Source: Haemophilus aegyptius (lineage in GTDB: Bacteria; Pseudomonadota; Gammaproteobacteria; Enterobacterales; Pasteurellaceae). From it: a stretch of 64,000 nucleotides of DNA. The stretch lies in contig NZ_LS483429.1 of assembly GCF_900475885.1 (NCBI RefSeq), forward strand, positions 1,860,001 to 1,924,000, in the 5' to 3' direction. A program made the position numbers and the translations under genes. Numbering within the stretch: position 1 is the first letter of the stretch; each line of letters starts with the position of its first letter. A model generated the notes under the pieces. It was not told the DNA's origin and did no database searches. It saw only the letters and a program-made list of their open reading frames with translations. Of this stretch, positions 40,869 through 51,596 are shown piece after piece.

Positions 40869-41633
40869 TTAATCCTTCGCCAAAATCAGCCGCACTTTTT
40901 CCAAATCTTCAGCAGTATCCACCCCCACTGCAGGCACTTCTTTCGCAAGCTCTACGTGAATGCCTTCGCCGTTATATAACACACGAAGCTGCTCAAGTTT
41001 TTCTAAATTTTCAAGTTGAGTCGGAGCCCATTGCACGTATTGTTTTATGAAACCAGCACGATATGCGTAAATGCCAATATGACGTAAGTAAGCGTCCGCA
41101 AGCTGTACTTTCTGAACATCCTGTAAATTCATAAACTGATCACGATCGTAAGGAATAACCGAACGGGAAAAATATAGCACATAGCCGTCTTTATCCGTCA
41201 AAACTTTCACTGCATTTGGATTGAATAATTCCTCAGCATCATGAATTTTTACCGCAAGACTTGCCATATTGACATTAAATTTTGCTAAATTATCTGCCAC
41301 TTGTCGCACGATAACGGGAGGAATCAAAGGCTCATCGCCTTGAATATTGACAATGATTTCATTGTCAGGAATCGCTAATTTTTCTACAACTTCCGCTAAA
41401 CGTTCTGTACCAGAATTATGATTAACCGAAGTCATGCACACTTCTGCGCCAAAATTTTTGGCAACATCAGCCACATTTTCATTATCGGTGGCAATAATCA
41501 CTCGGTTCGCCCCAGACTGCAGTGCTTTCTCAAATACATGTTGAATCATTGGCTTACCTGCAATATCAGCAAGCGGTTTTCCAGGTAAACGACTTGATGC
41601 AAAACGAGCGGGGATAATCACGGTAAATGACAT
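40869..41633 (-). CDS. kdsB: 3-deoxy-manno-octulosonate cytidylyltransferase
   Basis: Activates Kdo as CMP-Kdo for lipopolysaccharide inner-core synthesis. It has 254 aa. N-terminal nucleotide-binding signature [21 protein letters not shown], then [13 protein letters not shown] with metal-binding Asp. It belongs to the LPS gene group msbA-lpxK-kdsB. Confidence 0.97.
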   Translation of the reverse strand: MSFTVIIPARFASSRLPGKPLADIAGKPMIQHVFEKALQSGANRVIIATDNENVADVAKNFGAEVCMTSVNHNSGTERLAEVVEKLAIPDNEIIVNIQGDEPLIPPVIVRQVADNLAKFNVNMASLAVKIHDAEELFNPNAVKVLTDKDGYVLYFSRSVIPYDRDQFMNLQDVQKVQLADAYLRHIGIYAYRAGFIKQYVQWAPTQLENLEKLEQLRVLYNGEGIHVELAKEVPAVGVDTAEDLEKVRLILAKD

Positions 41634-41703
41634 AATTTATTCCTTATTCTTTAATATTTCAGCTTTATCGGCAAGCAATCAAAACAACTGGAGATTAATC
41701 CTT

Positions 41704-42702
41704 TCAGCCATTTCTATATTGCGCCACAAGTTTGTCTATTTTGTCCCAAAAGTGCGGTAAATTTTCACATTGTTTTTCAGCCTCAATAATCTCTGCATCC
41801 ACAGGGACATACCACCAATTATCGTTGGCAAAAGATTGGCATTTTACGGCATCTTTTTCCGTCATAAAGAGCGGTTGATTTTCAGCAAGTTTTTCTAATT
41901 GAAAGGCTTCAAAATATTGATGATCTTGAAATGCTTGCGTTCGCTGTAACTGAATCCCTAACTTTTCTAACATAGTAAAAAAACGCTGTGGATTGCCAAT
42001 CCCTGCAATGGCAACACCAGATTGAAATTCCTTTAATTGGCGTTTTTCATTGGTTTTTAAATTAATCGCGAAATGGGGTACAAGATACATAACTGCATCT
42101 GAATACTGATTTTTTCCACCATTAGTGATCACAAAATCTACGGATTTTAATCGACTTGGTAATTCTCGCAATGGGCCTGCAGGCAATACAAAACCATTTC
42201 CCAATGCACGCTCAGCGTCCATTACGACAATTTCCAAATCACGCTGTAATTTATAATGCTGTAAACCATCGTCAGAAACAATAATATCGCACTCTGCTTG
42301 GCTTAAGAGTAATTCAATCGCTTGCTGGCGATTCGGGGAAATCACGACAGGAACATTAGTACGTTTAGCAATCAATACAGGTTCATCGCCACCTTCAATT
42401 GGATTTGTATTTTCAGTAACAAACAACGGATAAGTTTTAGATTTACTGCCGTAACCACGAGAAATCACACCTACGCGCAAACCTCGTTTTTTTAATTCTT
42501 CCACAAGCCACACCACCACGGGCGTTTTGCCATTTCCACCCACAGACAAATTCCCCACAATTATCACTGGTTTTGGTGCACGATAAGAAGATTTTATCCC
42601 CAAACAAAATAAGGCGCGACGAAGTTGGCGAATCAACCAAAACAATAAAGAAAAAGGCGATAAGAGCCAAATAAGTTTGGAGTTGGAATACCAGAAGGGC
42701 AT
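41704..42702 (-). CDS. lpxK: Tetraacyldisaccharide 4'-kinase
   Basis: Phosphorylates the 4' position of the lipid A precursor. It has 332 aa with an N-terminal hydrophobic membrane helix and a P-loop [11 protein letters not shown] (GGNGKTP at 55-61). Family motif [38 protein letters not shown] is complete. Neighbour of msbA, which flips its eventual product. Confidence 0.96.
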   Translation of the reverse strand: MPFWYSNSKLIWLLSPFSLLFWLIRQLRRALFCLGIKSSYRAPKPVIIVGNLSVGGNGKTPVVVWLVEELKKRGLRVGVISRGYGSKSKTYPLFVTENTNPIEGGDEPVLIAKRTNVPVVISPNRQQAIELLLSQAECDIIVSDDGLQHYKLQRDLEIVVMDAERALGNGFVLPAGPLRELPSRLKSVDFVITNGGKNQYSDAVMYLVPHFAINLKTNEKRQLKEFQSGVAIAGIGNPQRFFTMLEKLGIQLQRTQAFQDHQYFEAFQLEKLAENQPLFMTEKDAVKCQSFANDNWWYVPVDAEIIEAEKQCENLPHFWDKIDKLVAQYRNG

Positions 42703-42734
42703 AGAAAATCCTTTCTAATAAGTGCGGATAAAAT

Positions 42735-42758
42735 AACGCGAGTTTTTCAACTCGCGTT
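42735..42758. terminator. Hairpin between msbA and lpxK
   Basis: Perfect 10-bp stem AACGCGAGTT / AACTCGCGTT with a 4-nt loop; minus-strand continuation ATTTTATCC. In a co-directional gene pair this could be an attenuator rather than a full stop. Confidence 0.65.
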
Positions 42759-42774
42759 TTCGATAATCAATAAA

Positions 42775-44538
42775 TTAGCCACTAAACTGCATACTGTATA
42801 GCTGTTTATAAGCTCCATTTTGTTCAAGCAATGCTCTATGGTTGCCTCGCTCACGAATTTCTCCGTGATCAATCACAAGAATTTCATCCGCATTTTCAAT
42901 GGTTGATAAACGATGGGCGATTACGATAACAGTACGATCTTTCTTCAATTCATCTAATGCAGATTGAATGGCGCGTTCTGATTCCGTATCTAGTGCAGAT
43001 GTGGCTTCATCTAAAATTAATACTGGCGAATTACGCAATAAAGCGCGAGCAATCGCTAAACGCTGGCGTTGCCCACCAGATAGGCTCGCGCCATTTTCGC
43101 CAATTACCGTATCAAAACCTTGCGGTAATTTTTCGATAAACTCTAAAGCATAAGCCGCTTTTGCTGCAGCAATAATTTCTTCGCGAGAATACTTATCCTG
43201 CGCGGCATAAGCAATATTATTCGCAATGGTATCGTTAAATAAATGGACTTGTTGAGAAACCACAGCGCAGTTTTCACGCAAATTAGATAAACGATAATCT
43301 TGGATATTTACGCCATCCAGTAAAATCTCGCCTTGCTCAATATCATAAAAACGTGTCACTAAATTAGCAATGGTTGATTTGCCCGATCCAGAACGTCCCA
43401 CTAAAGCAACGGTTTTTCCTGCAGGCACGCTAAAAGAAATATTATTTAATGCAAGTTCCTCTTTTCCCTGATATGCAAAACTCACATTTTTAAATTCCAA
43501 CGCACCTTTCGCGGGTTCTGCTTTATAAGTGCCGCTATCTTTTTCTGGTTCTAAATCTAAAATGGCAAATAGCGTTTGACAGGCTGCCATTCCACGTTGG
43601 AATTGAGAGTTTACATTCGTTAAGGATTTTAATGGGCGCATCATTGCCAACATAGATGAAAAAACTACCGTAAAAGAACCCGCACTTAGATTATCTTCCG
43701 CAATTAATGGCGTGGTAGCTAAAAACAATACAGCAACTAAAGCAAAAGAAGCAATAATCTGCACAACAGGGTCGGAAATGGAATCTGCAGTAACCATTTT
43801 CATACCTTTACGACGCATGTTATTACTCACTTTATTAAAACGCTCTTCCTCGACAAACTGACCACCAAAAGAAATCACGACTTTATGTCCTTTCAGCATT
43901 TGCTCCGTCGTCGCCGTCAATTCCCCCATTGAATCTTGTAAATTTTTACTCAACTTACGGAAAATTTTTGAAACGATAGTGATCAACATTGCAATAATTG
44001 GCCCGATAACAAATAAAACAAGGGTTAATTCCCAGCTTGTATAAAACATCACTGCCAATAGCGAAATAATATATGCTCCTTCTCGCACAATGGTAATCAA
44101 AGATCCTGAAGAAGAACTTGCAATCATCTCAGAATCATAAGTGATACGAGAAAGTAATTTCCCCGTTGAATTTCTGTCAAAGAAACTCACTGGCATAAAC
44201 ATTAAATGTTTAAACAAGCGGCGACGCATTGTCATGACAACTTTGCCTGATACCCACGCCAAACAATAATTAGAAATAAAGTTGGTAATGCCGCGTAAAA
44301 TAATCATTCCAACAACGACAAAAGCCATAATTTTCAAAAATGAATGGTCTGCCTTGCCAAATCCATCGTCCAACAACGGTTTTAACAAATAAATCAAACC
44401 TGAATCAGCAAATGCATTAAAAACTAACGCAACACCAGAAACAATAAGCCCCGCTTTAAAAGGTTTAATTGTTGGCCACAAACGTTTAAAAGTTTGCAGG
44501 GTAGAAAAGTCATGATCTTGTAATTTTTGTTTTTGCAT
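42775..44538 (-). CDS. msbA: Lipid A export ABC transporter MsbA
   Basis: Essential flippase moving lipid A-core from the inner to the outer leaflet of the inner membrane. It has 587 aa: six membrane segments in about 1-320, then an ATPase with Walker A GRSGSGKS (381-388), signature LSGGQ (486-490) and Walker B VLILDE (506-511). It is separated by 40 bp from the rec2 stop upstream and precedes lpxK. Confidence 0.97.
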   Translation of the reverse strand: MQKQKLQDHDFSTLQTFKRLWPTIKPFKAGLIVSGVALVFNAFADSGLIYLLKPLLDDGFGKADHSFLKIMAFVVVGMIILRGITNFISNYCLAWVSGKVVMTMRRRLFKHLMFMPVSFFDRNSTGKLLSRITYDSEMIASSSSGSLITIVREGAYIISLLAVMFYTSWELTLVLFVIGPIIAMLITIVSKIFRKLSKNLQDSMGELTATTEQMLKGHKVVISFGGQFVEEERFNKVSNNMRRKGMKMVTADSISDPVVQIIASFALVAVLFLATTPLIAEDNLSAGSFTVVFSSMLAMMRPLKSLTNVNSQFQRGMAACQTLFAILDLEPEKDSGTYKAEPAKGALEFKNVSFAYQGKEELALNNISFSVPAGKTVALVGRSGSGKSTIANLVTRFYDIEQGEILLDGVNIQDYRLSNLRENCAVVSQQVHLFNDTIANNIAYAAQDKYSREEIIAAAKAAYALEFIEKLPQGFDTVIGENGASLSGGQRQRLAIARALLRNSPVLILDEATSALDTESERAIQSALDELKKDRTVIVIAHRLSTIENADEILVIDHGEIRERGNHRALLEQNGAYKQLYSMQFSG

Positions 44539-44578
44539 AATCGCTATCTAATAGTAAAAATTGCGCGCATTGTACCTT

Positions 44579-46945
44579 TTATTTCTTTGATAATCCAATT
44601 ACACGCGCATACCAAGGGGAAAATTCTGTGCGTGCTTGTTGGATATCTAATCGGTCTTGAAAAAAATTTACCCGCACTTGCCCTGAAACAGCGGTATTTT
44701 CTACCGCACTTTTATAGCGTTGAAGCCTCTCTATCACCGAATAATGGGGTAATTTCCACGGATTCCAACGTCCACTAGATATAATCGCCATATCTGGTCG
44801 AACCTGAGAAAGTAAGTATTCACTTGTCGATGTTTTGCTCCCATGATGCCCCACTTGTAACACATCAATTTTGCCTAAAGTGCGGGCAAAAATTTGTTCA
44901 TTTTTTGCTTCAGCATCGCCGGTTAGCAAAACTCGATGCTTTCCATCATCGACTAAAATTACACAAGAATGGGGATTATCAGCTCGTGTCACAACAGTGT
45001 GAGGAGAAAGTATTTGAAAATGTAACCCTTGCCAATGCCAATCACGTCCAGCAGTACAAAAAGTGCGGTAATTTTCCCCATAATTTTTTTGTGAAGGAGT
45101 AATCAATTCCACTTTTGGATAGTTTTTTAACATTGTTGATGCCCCACCTGCGTGATCGTTATCGTCGTGGCTTAAAATCAATTTTTCCAAAACAATCCCT
45201 TCTCTTTGCAAATAAGGCAAAATTTCCAACTCAGCCATACTTCCACCTCGCCAAGAAGAACCCGTATCATAAAGAATCCCTCTGCCATTTTTCACAATCA
45301 GCGTTGCCAAGCCCTGCCCCACATCTAAAGTATCTAATTGCCAAGTTGGCTTGCTTAGTTGCTTGAACAACAAAATCATAAAACACAGCGACATAATGCC
45401 GAAAAAACATCGCAAAACGTTGATTCGTTCATTTTTTAGCAAGGGTTTACTGAGATTTAATGTAAAAAATCTTGGTCGTTTAATTTTCCAAGTTAATGAT
45501 AAAACCTCTGCTTCTCGATAAATACGCCAAATAATTAACATAAAGATTCCGCCACAAAGTGCGGTTAAAACCAACGCTAAATTAAATGAAACATTGAACC
45601 AATTTCCTTGGAAAAGAGAAATTAACCAAGTAATTCCTTCGGCTAGCTTATTTGCAAGTTGCCAAGAAAACATTGCGCCGTTGGTAAAAACGGCAAATAA
45701 AATTAATGGCACAAGGAAAAAACTATAAATTGGAACAGCCATAAGATTGGCTAAAAATCCACTCAGCGATAAGCCATTAAATAGAAAAAGTTGCAAAGGT
45801 GTAAAAAAGAGCAATAACCCCAATTGCAAATGAAATAAACTCAAAATCCACCGCACTTTTTGGGAAAAGGGGCTATTTCCCCATTGAAAAAGAGAAAAAG
45901 GCACATAACGATACCAAACGATCAAACAACCAACTGCACCACAAGAAAGCCAAAAACTGACAGAAAGCGACATTAATGGATCGCAGAAAAGCAAGAATCC
46001 AACAATCAACGTAAAAAGCTGAATGGACGAATAATGTCGCCTCATTATTTGAACAAATAAAACAAAAACAAGTGCTGAAATGGCACGAAAAGTTGGCACG
46101 CTAAAACCAGCCAAATACGCATAAATTAAAGCAAATAAAGTACCGAAAACTAAAGGAAAATAAGGATGAATAAAACGAGTAGGAAAAAATATTTGTACAA
46201 CTCGACTGAAGAAAAAACCAATCCCCATAGCCAACCCAATATGTAAGCCAGAAATAGCAATAAGATGAGCAGTATTAGTGTGTTGGTAAATTGACCAAAT
46301 AGTTTTATCTAACCAAGCCCGTTCGCCAAAGGCTAAGGCAATCAATAAACCTTGTAGTGATAACCCTTCCGTTTGTTTTCTCACTTGTTGCAATTTTTCT
46401 GCACGCAATGATGAAACATTCGCAATTTTCACCGCACTTTTTACCGTTCCAAAAGCGGTAATCCCCTTTGAAAAATACCATTGTTGCCGATCAAACCCAC
46501 CGAAATTTAATCGTGCAGAAAGGGGACGTAAAGAAATTTCAGCTTGCCAAATTTCCGATAATAGAGGCACCTCTTTCGCTTTCCAATTTAAGAAAATTCG
46601 TTGTTCTTGCAAATTATTCGCCAATGTTGCTGTGGCGATAAGCGTTTGATAATCCTGTTGGTGCAAAATTTCTTGAATCTTAAAAGTTACCACTTGCTTT
46701 TGAGCGGTAATATTTTGAGCTTGTTGTAATAAACTCAAAGCCGAATAATGAAAATAGCCAAGAGAGGCAACAAAAAAAGCAAGGCTAACTAAGAAATTTC
46801 TACGCAAGAAAATAAAAAGAAAAATCAAAACAAGCGCAATAACGAGAGCAACTTGCCAAGGCAATAGCAACGGTTGCGGTAGAAATAACAACGTTAAATC
46901 CGCGACAATTAACAAGACAGCTAAAGTTATTAAGTTTAATTTCAT
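44579..46945 (-). CDS. rec2: Competence DNA-uptake channel ComEC/Rec2
   Basis: Inner-membrane channel that translocates transforming single-stranded DNA into the cytoplasm. It has 788 aa: N-terminal hydrophobic region with a DUF4131-type domain, a central multi-pass Competence domain (about 185-480, with TNTAHLIAISGLHIGLAMG), and a C-terminal metallo-beta-lactamase-like domain with LSHDDNDHAGG and QVGHHGSKTSTSEYLL. The Asp-rich metal motif is complete. A CRP-S (competence regulatory) site lies upstream, matching its known place in the Haemophilus competence regulon. Confidence 0.96.
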   Translation of the reverse strand: MKLNLITLAVLLIVADLTLLFLPQPLLLPWQVALVIALVLIFLFIFLRRNFLVSLAFFVASLGYFHYSALSLLQQAQNITAQKQVVTFKIQEILHQQDYQTLIATATLANNLQEQRIFLNWKAKEVPLLSEIWQAEISLRPLSARLNFGGFDRQQWYFSKGITAFGTVKSAVKIANVSSLRAEKLQQVRKQTEGLSLQGLLIALAFGERAWLDKTIWSIYQHTNTAHLIAISGLHIGLAMGIGFFFSRVVQIFFPTRFIHPYFPLVFGTLFALIYAYLAGFSVPTFRAISALVFVLFVQIMRRHYSSIQLFTLIVGFLLFCDPLMSLSVSFWLSCGAVGCLIVWYRYVPFSLFQWGNSPFSQKVRWILSLFHLQLGLLLFFTPLQLFLFNGLSLSGFLANLMAVPIYSFFLVPLILFAVFTNGAMFSWQLANKLAEGITWLISLFQGNWFNVSFNLALVLTALCGGIFMLIIWRIYREAEVLSLTWKIKRPRFFTLNLSKPLLKNERINVLRCFFGIMSLCFMILLFKQLSKPTWQLDTLDVGQGLATLIVKNGRGILYDTGSSWRGGSMAELEILPYLQREGIVLEKLILSHDDNDHAGGASTMLKNYPKVELITPSQKNYGENYRTFCTAGRDWHWQGLHFQILSPHTVVTRADNPHSCVILVDDGKHRVLLTGDAEAKNEQIFARTLGKIDVLQVGHHGSKTSTSEYLLSQVRPDMAIISSGRWNPWKLPHYSVIERLQRYKSAVENTAVSGQVRVNFFQDRLDIQQARTEFSPWYARVIGLSKK

Positions 46946-46994
46946 TTTTATAAAAGATTAATTCCAGTCTCTCTAAGCCTAGGCTAGTTTTATT

Positions 46995-47041
46995 TAAATA
47001 TGCAAACGGTTGCTTCAAATTTTGCGATCCATATCGTAAAA
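46995..47041 (-). promoter_or_regulatory. CRP-S (Sxy-dependent competence) site and promoter of rec2
   Basis: TGCGA-N6-TCGTA (47023-47038) lies inside a near-perfect palindrome flanked by TTT/AAAA (47020-47041). It matches the Haemophilus CRP-S consensus TGCGA-N6-TCGCA with one mismatch. A -10-like TATTTA lies at 46995-47000 on the minus strand, placing the site about 42 bp before the likely start point, the expected class II position. Confidence 0.85.
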
Positions 47042-47064
47042 ATAAATTTTTCAGGAAAATTTAC

Positions 47065-47093
47065 TTGCTAAAACAAACAACTTCTGATATTTA
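47065..47093 (+). promoter_or_regulatory. Predicted dksA promoter
   Basis: -35 TTGCTA (47065-47070), 17-nt spacer and -10 TATTTA (47088-47093), about 110 bp upstream of dksA and 24 bp from the divergent rec2 CRP-S site. A small inverted repeat GTTCCT/AGGAAC follows in the leader. Confidence 0.5.
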
Positions 47094-47203
47094 TACCGCC
47101 CGCAAAAATTGGGTTCCTAAAATAGCAGTCAGGAACAAACTAAAATAACAAGACAGGAAGTCGTGAAGTCCACGCTTAATTCTGTATGTATTAGGAGTGA
47201 GAG

Positions 47204-47641
47204 ATGTCAAGAGCATCATTGAGCTTGCTAGATTTAGCAGGCGTTAAGCCTTATCAAATGAAAAAAGATGAAGAATATATGAATGAAGAGCAAATTCTTC
47301 ATTTCAGAAAAATTCTTAATGCTTGGCACGAGCAAATCGTGGAAGAAGCTTCTCGCACCGTTGCACATATGCAGGATGAAGTAACCAATTTCCCCGATCC
47401 TGCAGACCGAGCAACTCAAGAAGAGGAATTTAGTCTAGAATTACGTAATCGAGATCGCGAACGTAAACTAATGAAAAAAATCGAAGCAACCTTGAAGAAA
47501 CTTGATACCGATGATTTTGGTTACTGCGATTGTTGTGGTGAAGAAATCGGCATTCGCCGTTTAGAAGCACGCCCAACAGCAGATCTTTGCATTGATTGCA
47601 AAACTTTAGCTGAAATCCGCGAAAAACAAGTCGCTGGTTAA
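47204..47641 (+). CDS. dksA: RNA polymerase-binding transcription factor DksA
   Basis: Cofactor of ppGpp in the stringent response, binding the RNA polymerase secondary channel. It has 145 aa. The coiled-coil tip has the two acidic residues Asp65 and Asp68 (FPDPADRA). The zinc finger uses Cys108, Cys111, Cys129 and Cys132, followed by the family end [22 protein letters not shown] precedes the ATG. A strong terminator follows. Confidence 0.98.
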   Translation: MSRASLSLLDLAGVKPYQMKKDEEYMNEEQILHFRKILNAWHEQIVEEASRTVAHMQDEVTNFPDPADRATQEEEFSLELRNRDRERKLMKKIEATLKKLDTDDFGYCDCCGEEIGIRRLEARPTADLCIDCKTLAEIREKQVAG

Positions 47642-47661
47642 TTCATTCTATTGAAAAATAC

Positions 47662-47696
47662 AAAAGTGCGGTTAAAATTAGCCGCACTTTTTTGCA
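47662..47696 (+). terminator. USS-derived terminator after dksA
   Basis: AAAAGTGCGG pairs with CCGCACTTTT, extended by TTAA/TTAG pairing near a tiny loop, then a further T run. It carries one exact uptake core (47664) and a one-base variant. Confidence 0.85.
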
Positions 47697-47783
47697 TTTA
47701 AAAATGCAGGAAAATCCACTTGCCTTTTTCTTTACAAGAAAAGAGCCAAGTCATTTATTTCCAACAACAAAACGGAGTAAATT

Positions 47784-49247
47784 ATTCTTACTTATATCAA
47801 AAATTTGTTTGGCAAGAAGACAAAAAAATCAAAAGAGGTTGCCAAAACAAGTGCTCATTCTAAACGAGTTGAGCGTTCTAATAGCCAAATGCCAAAAGCG
47901 CGAGCAAAAAAATCAGAACAAACACGTCGCTATGATAAAAATGTGATTAAAGCGGCTCAATTTGATATTTCTCCGCGTGATTTTAGCCGTAATGCTCTCA
48001 ATGTAGTGGAAAAACTGCAACGTCAAGGTTTTGAGGCTTATATCGTCGGTGGATGTATCCGTGATTTATTGCTCGGTAAAAAACCAAAAGATTTTGATGT
48101 TGCAACAAACGCCCGCCCTGAGCAAATCCAAAACATTTTTCAACGCCAATGTCGTTTAGTGGGTCGCCGTTTCCGCTTAGCACATATTATGTTTGGTCGA
48201 GATATTATTGAAGTCGCCACTTTCCGTGCTAATCACAGTGATGCTCGCAATGAAAATCAAGCGAAACAGAGCAATGAAGGCATGTTACTACGCGATAATG
48301 TTTACGGTACGATCGAACAAGATGCAGCACGCCGTGATTTTACGGTCAATGCGCTGTATTACAATCCGCAGGATAATACGTTACGAGATTATTTCGAGGG
48401 CATTAAAGATCTCAAAGCGGGCAAGCTACGCTTAATTGGCGATCCTGTTACACGTTATCAAGAAGATCCTGTGCGCATGCTACGCTCAATTCGTTTTATG
48501 GCAAAACTTGATATGTTCCTTGAAAAACCAAGTGAACAGCCAATTCGTGAACTCGCGCCTTTATTAAAAAATATTCCGCCAGCCCGCTTATTTGACGAAA
48601 GCTTAAAATTATTGCAGGCAGGACGAGGGGTAAAAACCTATCGTTTATTACGCCAATATGGTTTATTTGAACAACTTTTCCCTGCATTAAGCTCATATTT
48701 TACAGAGAAAGAAGATAGCTTTGCAGAACGCATGATCGTTACCGCCCTTAGTTCGACAGATGAACGTGTTGCGGATAAACTTCGTATTAATCCTGCATTC
48801 TTATTTGCAGCATTTTTCTGGTATCCATTGCGCGAAAAAGTGGAAATTTTAAAAAATGAAGGCGGTTTAAATAATCATGATGCTTATGCTTTAGCGGGTA
48901 ATGAAGTTTTAGATTTATTCTGCCGAGCTTTAGCTGCACCACGTCGTCATACTGCGGTCATTCGAGATATTTGGTTCTTACAACTGCAATTATTAAAACG
49001 TACTGGCTCAGCACCAATGCGCACCATGGAACATCCAAAATTCCGTGCTGGCTTTGATTTACTGGCTATGCGAGCAGAAATTGAAGGTGGCGAAACCATT
49101 GAATTAGCCAAATGGTGGCACGAATATCAATTAAGCAATGGTGAACAGCGCGAACAGTTGATACAAGAGCAACAACGCTTACATCCTAAACCAAAGAAAA
49201 AATACTACCGTCCACGCCGTCGTAAAATAACACGTTCAGCAGAGTAA
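47784..49247 (+). CDS. pcnB: Poly(A) polymerase I, with predicted AUU start codon
   Basis: Adds poly(A) tails to RNAs and promotes their decay. No ATG fits the family N-terminus. An ATT at 47784 lies 6 nt after a good Shine-Dalgarno (AACGGAG, 47771-47777) and gives MLTYIKNLFGKKTKKSKE. This aligns with E. coli PcnB (MFTRVANFCRK), whose gene is known to start at AUU. This start gives 487 aa; the first ATG (47889) gives 452 aa without a ribosome site. The nucleotidyltransferase core has GG at 89-90 and the catalytic Asp pair at 103 and 105 (KPKDFDVATNA), then EDPVRMLRSIRF. The C-terminus is very basic. folK follows after 8 bp. Confidence 0.9.
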   Translation: MLTYIKNLFGKKTKKSKEVAKTSAHSKRVERSNSQMPKARAKKSEQTRRYDKNVIKAAQFDISPRDFSRNALNVVEKLQRQGFEAYIVGGCIRDLLLGKKPKDFDVATNARPEQIQNIFQRQCRLVGRRFRLAHIMFGRDIIEVATFRANHSDARNENQAKQSNEGMLLRDNVYGTIEQDAARRDFTVNALYYNPQDNTLRDYFEGIKDLKAGKLRLIGDPVTRYQEDPVRMLRSIRFMAKLDMFLEKPSEQPIRELAPLLKNIPPARLFDESLKLLQAGRGVKTYRLLRQYGLFEQLFPALSSYFTEKEDSFAERMIVTALSSTDERVADKLRINPAFLFAAFFWYPLREKVEILKNEGGLNNHDAYALAGNEVLDLFCRALAAPRRHTAVIRDIWFLQLQLLKRTGSAPMRTMEHPKFRAGFDLLAMRAEIEGGETIELAKWWHEYQLSNGEQREQLIQEQQRLHPKPKKKYYRPRRRKITRSAE

Positions 49248-49255
49248 GGGGAGAT

Positions 49256-49738
49256 ATGATTACTGCATATATTGCTCTAGGTAGCAATTTAAACACACCA
49301 GTAGAACAATTACATGCTGCGCTTAAAGCGATAAGTCAGTTACCAAACACGCATTTAGTAACGACGAGCTCTTTTTATAAAAGCAAACCGCTCGGCCCAC
49401 AAGATCAACCCGATTATGTGAATGCCGTTGCAAAAATTGAAACCGAACTTAGTCCGCTCAAGCTATTAGATGAATTACAGCGTATTGAAAACGAGCAAGG
49501 TCGAGTGCGTTTACGTCTCTGGGGCGAACGCACGTTAGATTTAGATATTTTGCTCTACGGCAATGAAATTATTCAAAACGAACGCTTAACAATTCCCCAT
49601 TATGATATGCATAACCGTGAGTTTGTCATTGTGCCGTTGTTTGAAATCGCATCGGATTTAGTTTTACCAAATAGTCAAATCATAACAGAGCTGGTCAAGC
49701 AATTTGCTGACCACAAAATGATAAAATTAAATCCCTAG
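49256..49738 (+). CDS. folK: 6-hydroxymethyl-7,8-dihydropterin pyrophosphokinase (HPPK)
   Basis: Transfers pyrophosphate to the pterin in folate synthesis. It has 160 aa. N-terminal IALGSNLNTP and the metal/ATP motif RLWGERTLDLDILLYG are the family signatures. Same pcnB-folK order as in E. coli. Confidence 0.97.
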   Translation: MITAYIALGSNLNTPVEQLHAALKAISQLPNTHLVTTSSFYKSKPLGPQDQPDYVNAVAKIETELSPLKLLDELQRIENEQGRVRLRLWGERTLDLDILLYGNEIIQNERLTIPHYDMHNREFVIVPLFEIASDLVLPNSQIITELVKQFADHKMIKLNP

Positions 49739-49745
49739 AAATTTC

Positions 49746-49776
49746 ACCGCACTTTTATGAACCTCAAAAGTGCGGT
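49746..49776 (+). terminator. USS inverted-repeat hairpin between folK and tsaE
   Basis: ACCGCACTTTT pairs with AAAAGTGCGGT around a 9-nt loop. No T-tract follows on plus, so termination may be inefficient, or the structure may act only as uptake sites. Confidence 0.6.
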
Positions 49777-49813
49777 AGAATCAGCCCACATTTTTCTTCA
49801 TTCATGACCCGTT

Positions 49814-50290
49814 ATGGAAAGCTTAACTCAATATATCCCTGATGAATTTTCTATGCTCCGCTTCGGCAAAAAATTTGCGGAAATTCTTTTAAAATTACAT
49901 ACAGAAAAAGCAATTATGGTTTATCTTAACGGTGATCTTGGGGCAGGAAAAACAACGCTAACGCGCGGAATGTTGCAAGGCATAGGTCATCAAGGTAATG
50001 TAAAAAGCCCAACTTATACGCTGGTTGAAGAATACAATATCGCAGGCAAAATGATTTATCATTTTGATTTATATCGTTTAGCAGATCCTGAAGAGCTCGA
50101 ATTTATGGGCATTAGAGATTATTTTAATACTGATAGTATTTGCTTAATTGAATGGTCTGAAAAAGGTCAAGGCATATTGCCGGAAGCGGATATTTTAGTG
50201 AATATTGATTATTACGATGATGCACGAAATATTGAATTAATCGCACAAACAAATTTGGGTAAAAATATTATAAGCGCATTTTCTAATTAA
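49814..50290 (+). CDS. tsaE: tRNA threonylcarbamoyladenosine biosynthesis ATPase TsaE
   Basis: P-loop ATPase working with TsaB and TsaD to make t6A37 in ANN-decoding tRNAs. It has 158 aa with Walker [10 protein letters not shown] (40-48), switch region [10 protein letters not shown] and Walker B-like [10 protein letters not shown]. First gene of the tsaE-amiB-mutL-miaA-glnE run. Confidence 0.97.
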
Positions 50291-50297
50291 CTTATTT

Positions 50298-51596
50298 ATG
50301 AAAACTAAAATTTTATTTTTTCTTTTTTTCTCGACATTTAGCTTTTCTATTTTTGCAGCTCCTATTACGATTGCAATTGACCCAGGTCATGGGGGAAAAG
50401 ATCCTGGTGCAATCGGCCGAAACTTAGGCATTTATGAAAAAAATGTTACCCTTTCAATTGCAAAAGAATTAAAAGCCTTATTAGATAAAGATCCACATTT
50501 TCGCGGTGTATTAACGCGTAAAAGTGATTATTATATTTCCGTGCCTGAACGTTCAGAAATCGCACGTAAATTTAAAGCCAATTATCTTATTTCCATTCAT
50601 GCGGATTCATCTGAATCGCCTGATCGTCGCGGGGCTTCTGTTTGGGTATTGTCAAACCGTCGAGCCAATGATGAAATGGGTCAATGGTTAGAAGACGATG
50701 AAAAACGCTCGGAATTACTTGGTGGAGCGGGAAAGGTGCTTTCACACAATAATGACAAATATCTTGACCAGACTGTACTTGATCTGCAATTCGGACATAG
50801 CCAACGTACAGGCTATGTGTTAGGCGAACATATTTTGCACCATTTTGCTAAAGTAACAACATTAAGTCGCAGTACGCCACAACATGCAAGTCTGGGTGTT
50901 CTACGTTCGCCAGATATTCCTTCTGTGTTGGTAGAAACTGGATTTCTTTCCAATTCAGAAGAAGAAAAAAAACTTAATTCCCAAACTTATCGTCGCCGCA
51001 TTGCTTATATGATTTATGAAGGCTTAGTTGCATTCCATAGCGGTAAAACCAACACTTTAGTTAAAGACAATTTAGTGCAAAACATCAAACAAAACGATAT
51101 AAAAAAATCAGGGAAAAATAACCGCACTTCAGAACAAAATATAAATGAAGATAATATTAAAGACAGTGGCATTCGCCATATTGTAAAAAAAGGAGAAAGT
51201 TTAGGCAGCTTATCAAATAAATATCACGTAAAAGTCTCTGATATTATTAAATTAAATCAATTAAAGAGAAAAACACTTTGGCTAAATGAAAGTATTAAAA
51301 TCCCTGATAATGTCGAGATAAAAAATAAATCATTAACAATTAAAGAAAATGATTTTCATAAAAAACAAAATAGCTCAGTAAATAATACCAATAAAGATTT
51401 AAAAAAAGAGAAAAATACACAAACTAATAATCAAAAAAATATAATTCCGCTCTATCATAAAGTAACAAAAAACCAAACACTTTATGCTATTTCGAGGGAA
51501 TATAACATTCCAGTAAATATACTATTGAGCCTAAATCCACATTTAAAAAATGGCAAAGTTATTACAGGACAAAAAATAAAATTAAGAGAAAAATAA
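50298..51596 (+). CDS. amiB: N-acetylmuramoyl-L-alanine amidase with two LysM domains
   Basis: Periplasmic zinc amidase splitting septal peptidoglycan during cell separation. It has 432 aa with a signal peptide of about 20 residues (ending SIFA). The Amidase_3 domain (about 22-245) shows zinc ligands in [22 protein letters not shown] and the catalytic VETGFLSN. An Asn/Lys-rich, very AT-rich linker joins two LysM repeats (about 294-339 and 383-430) that bind glycan. The stop is directly followed by the mutL ATG. Confidence 0.95.
   Translation: MKTKILFFLFFSTFSFSIFAAPITIAIDPGHGGKDPGAIGRNLGIYEKNVTLSIAKELKALLDKDPHFRGVLTRKSDYYISVPERSEIARKFKANYLISIHADSSESPDRRGASVWVLSNRRANDEMGQWLEDDEKRSELLGGAGKVLSHNNDKYLDQTVLDLQFGHSQRTGYVLGEHILHHFAKVTTLSRSTPQHASLGVLRSPDIPSVLVETGFLSNSEEEKKLNSQTYRRRIAYMIYEGLVAFHSGKTNTLVKDNLVQNIKQNDIKKSGKNNRTSEQNINEDNIKDSGIRHIVKKGESLGSLSNKYHVKVSDIIKLNQLKRKTLWLNESIKIPDNVEIKNKSLTIKENDFHKKQNSSVNNTNKDLKKEKNTQTNNQKNIIPLYHKVTKNQTLYAISREYNIPVNILLSLNPHLKNGKVITGQKIKLREK

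Noticed and set aside
40715-41050. Plus-strand open frame across the palindromic element
   Set aside because: It consists of the repeat read as protein plus antisense kdsB; low-complexity Pro/Ser content and no start signal.
47889-49247. Shorter PcnB starting at the first ATG (452 aa)
   Set aside because: No ribosome-binding site precedes this ATG, and it removes an in-frame upstream peptide that aligns with the E. coli PcnB N-terminus.
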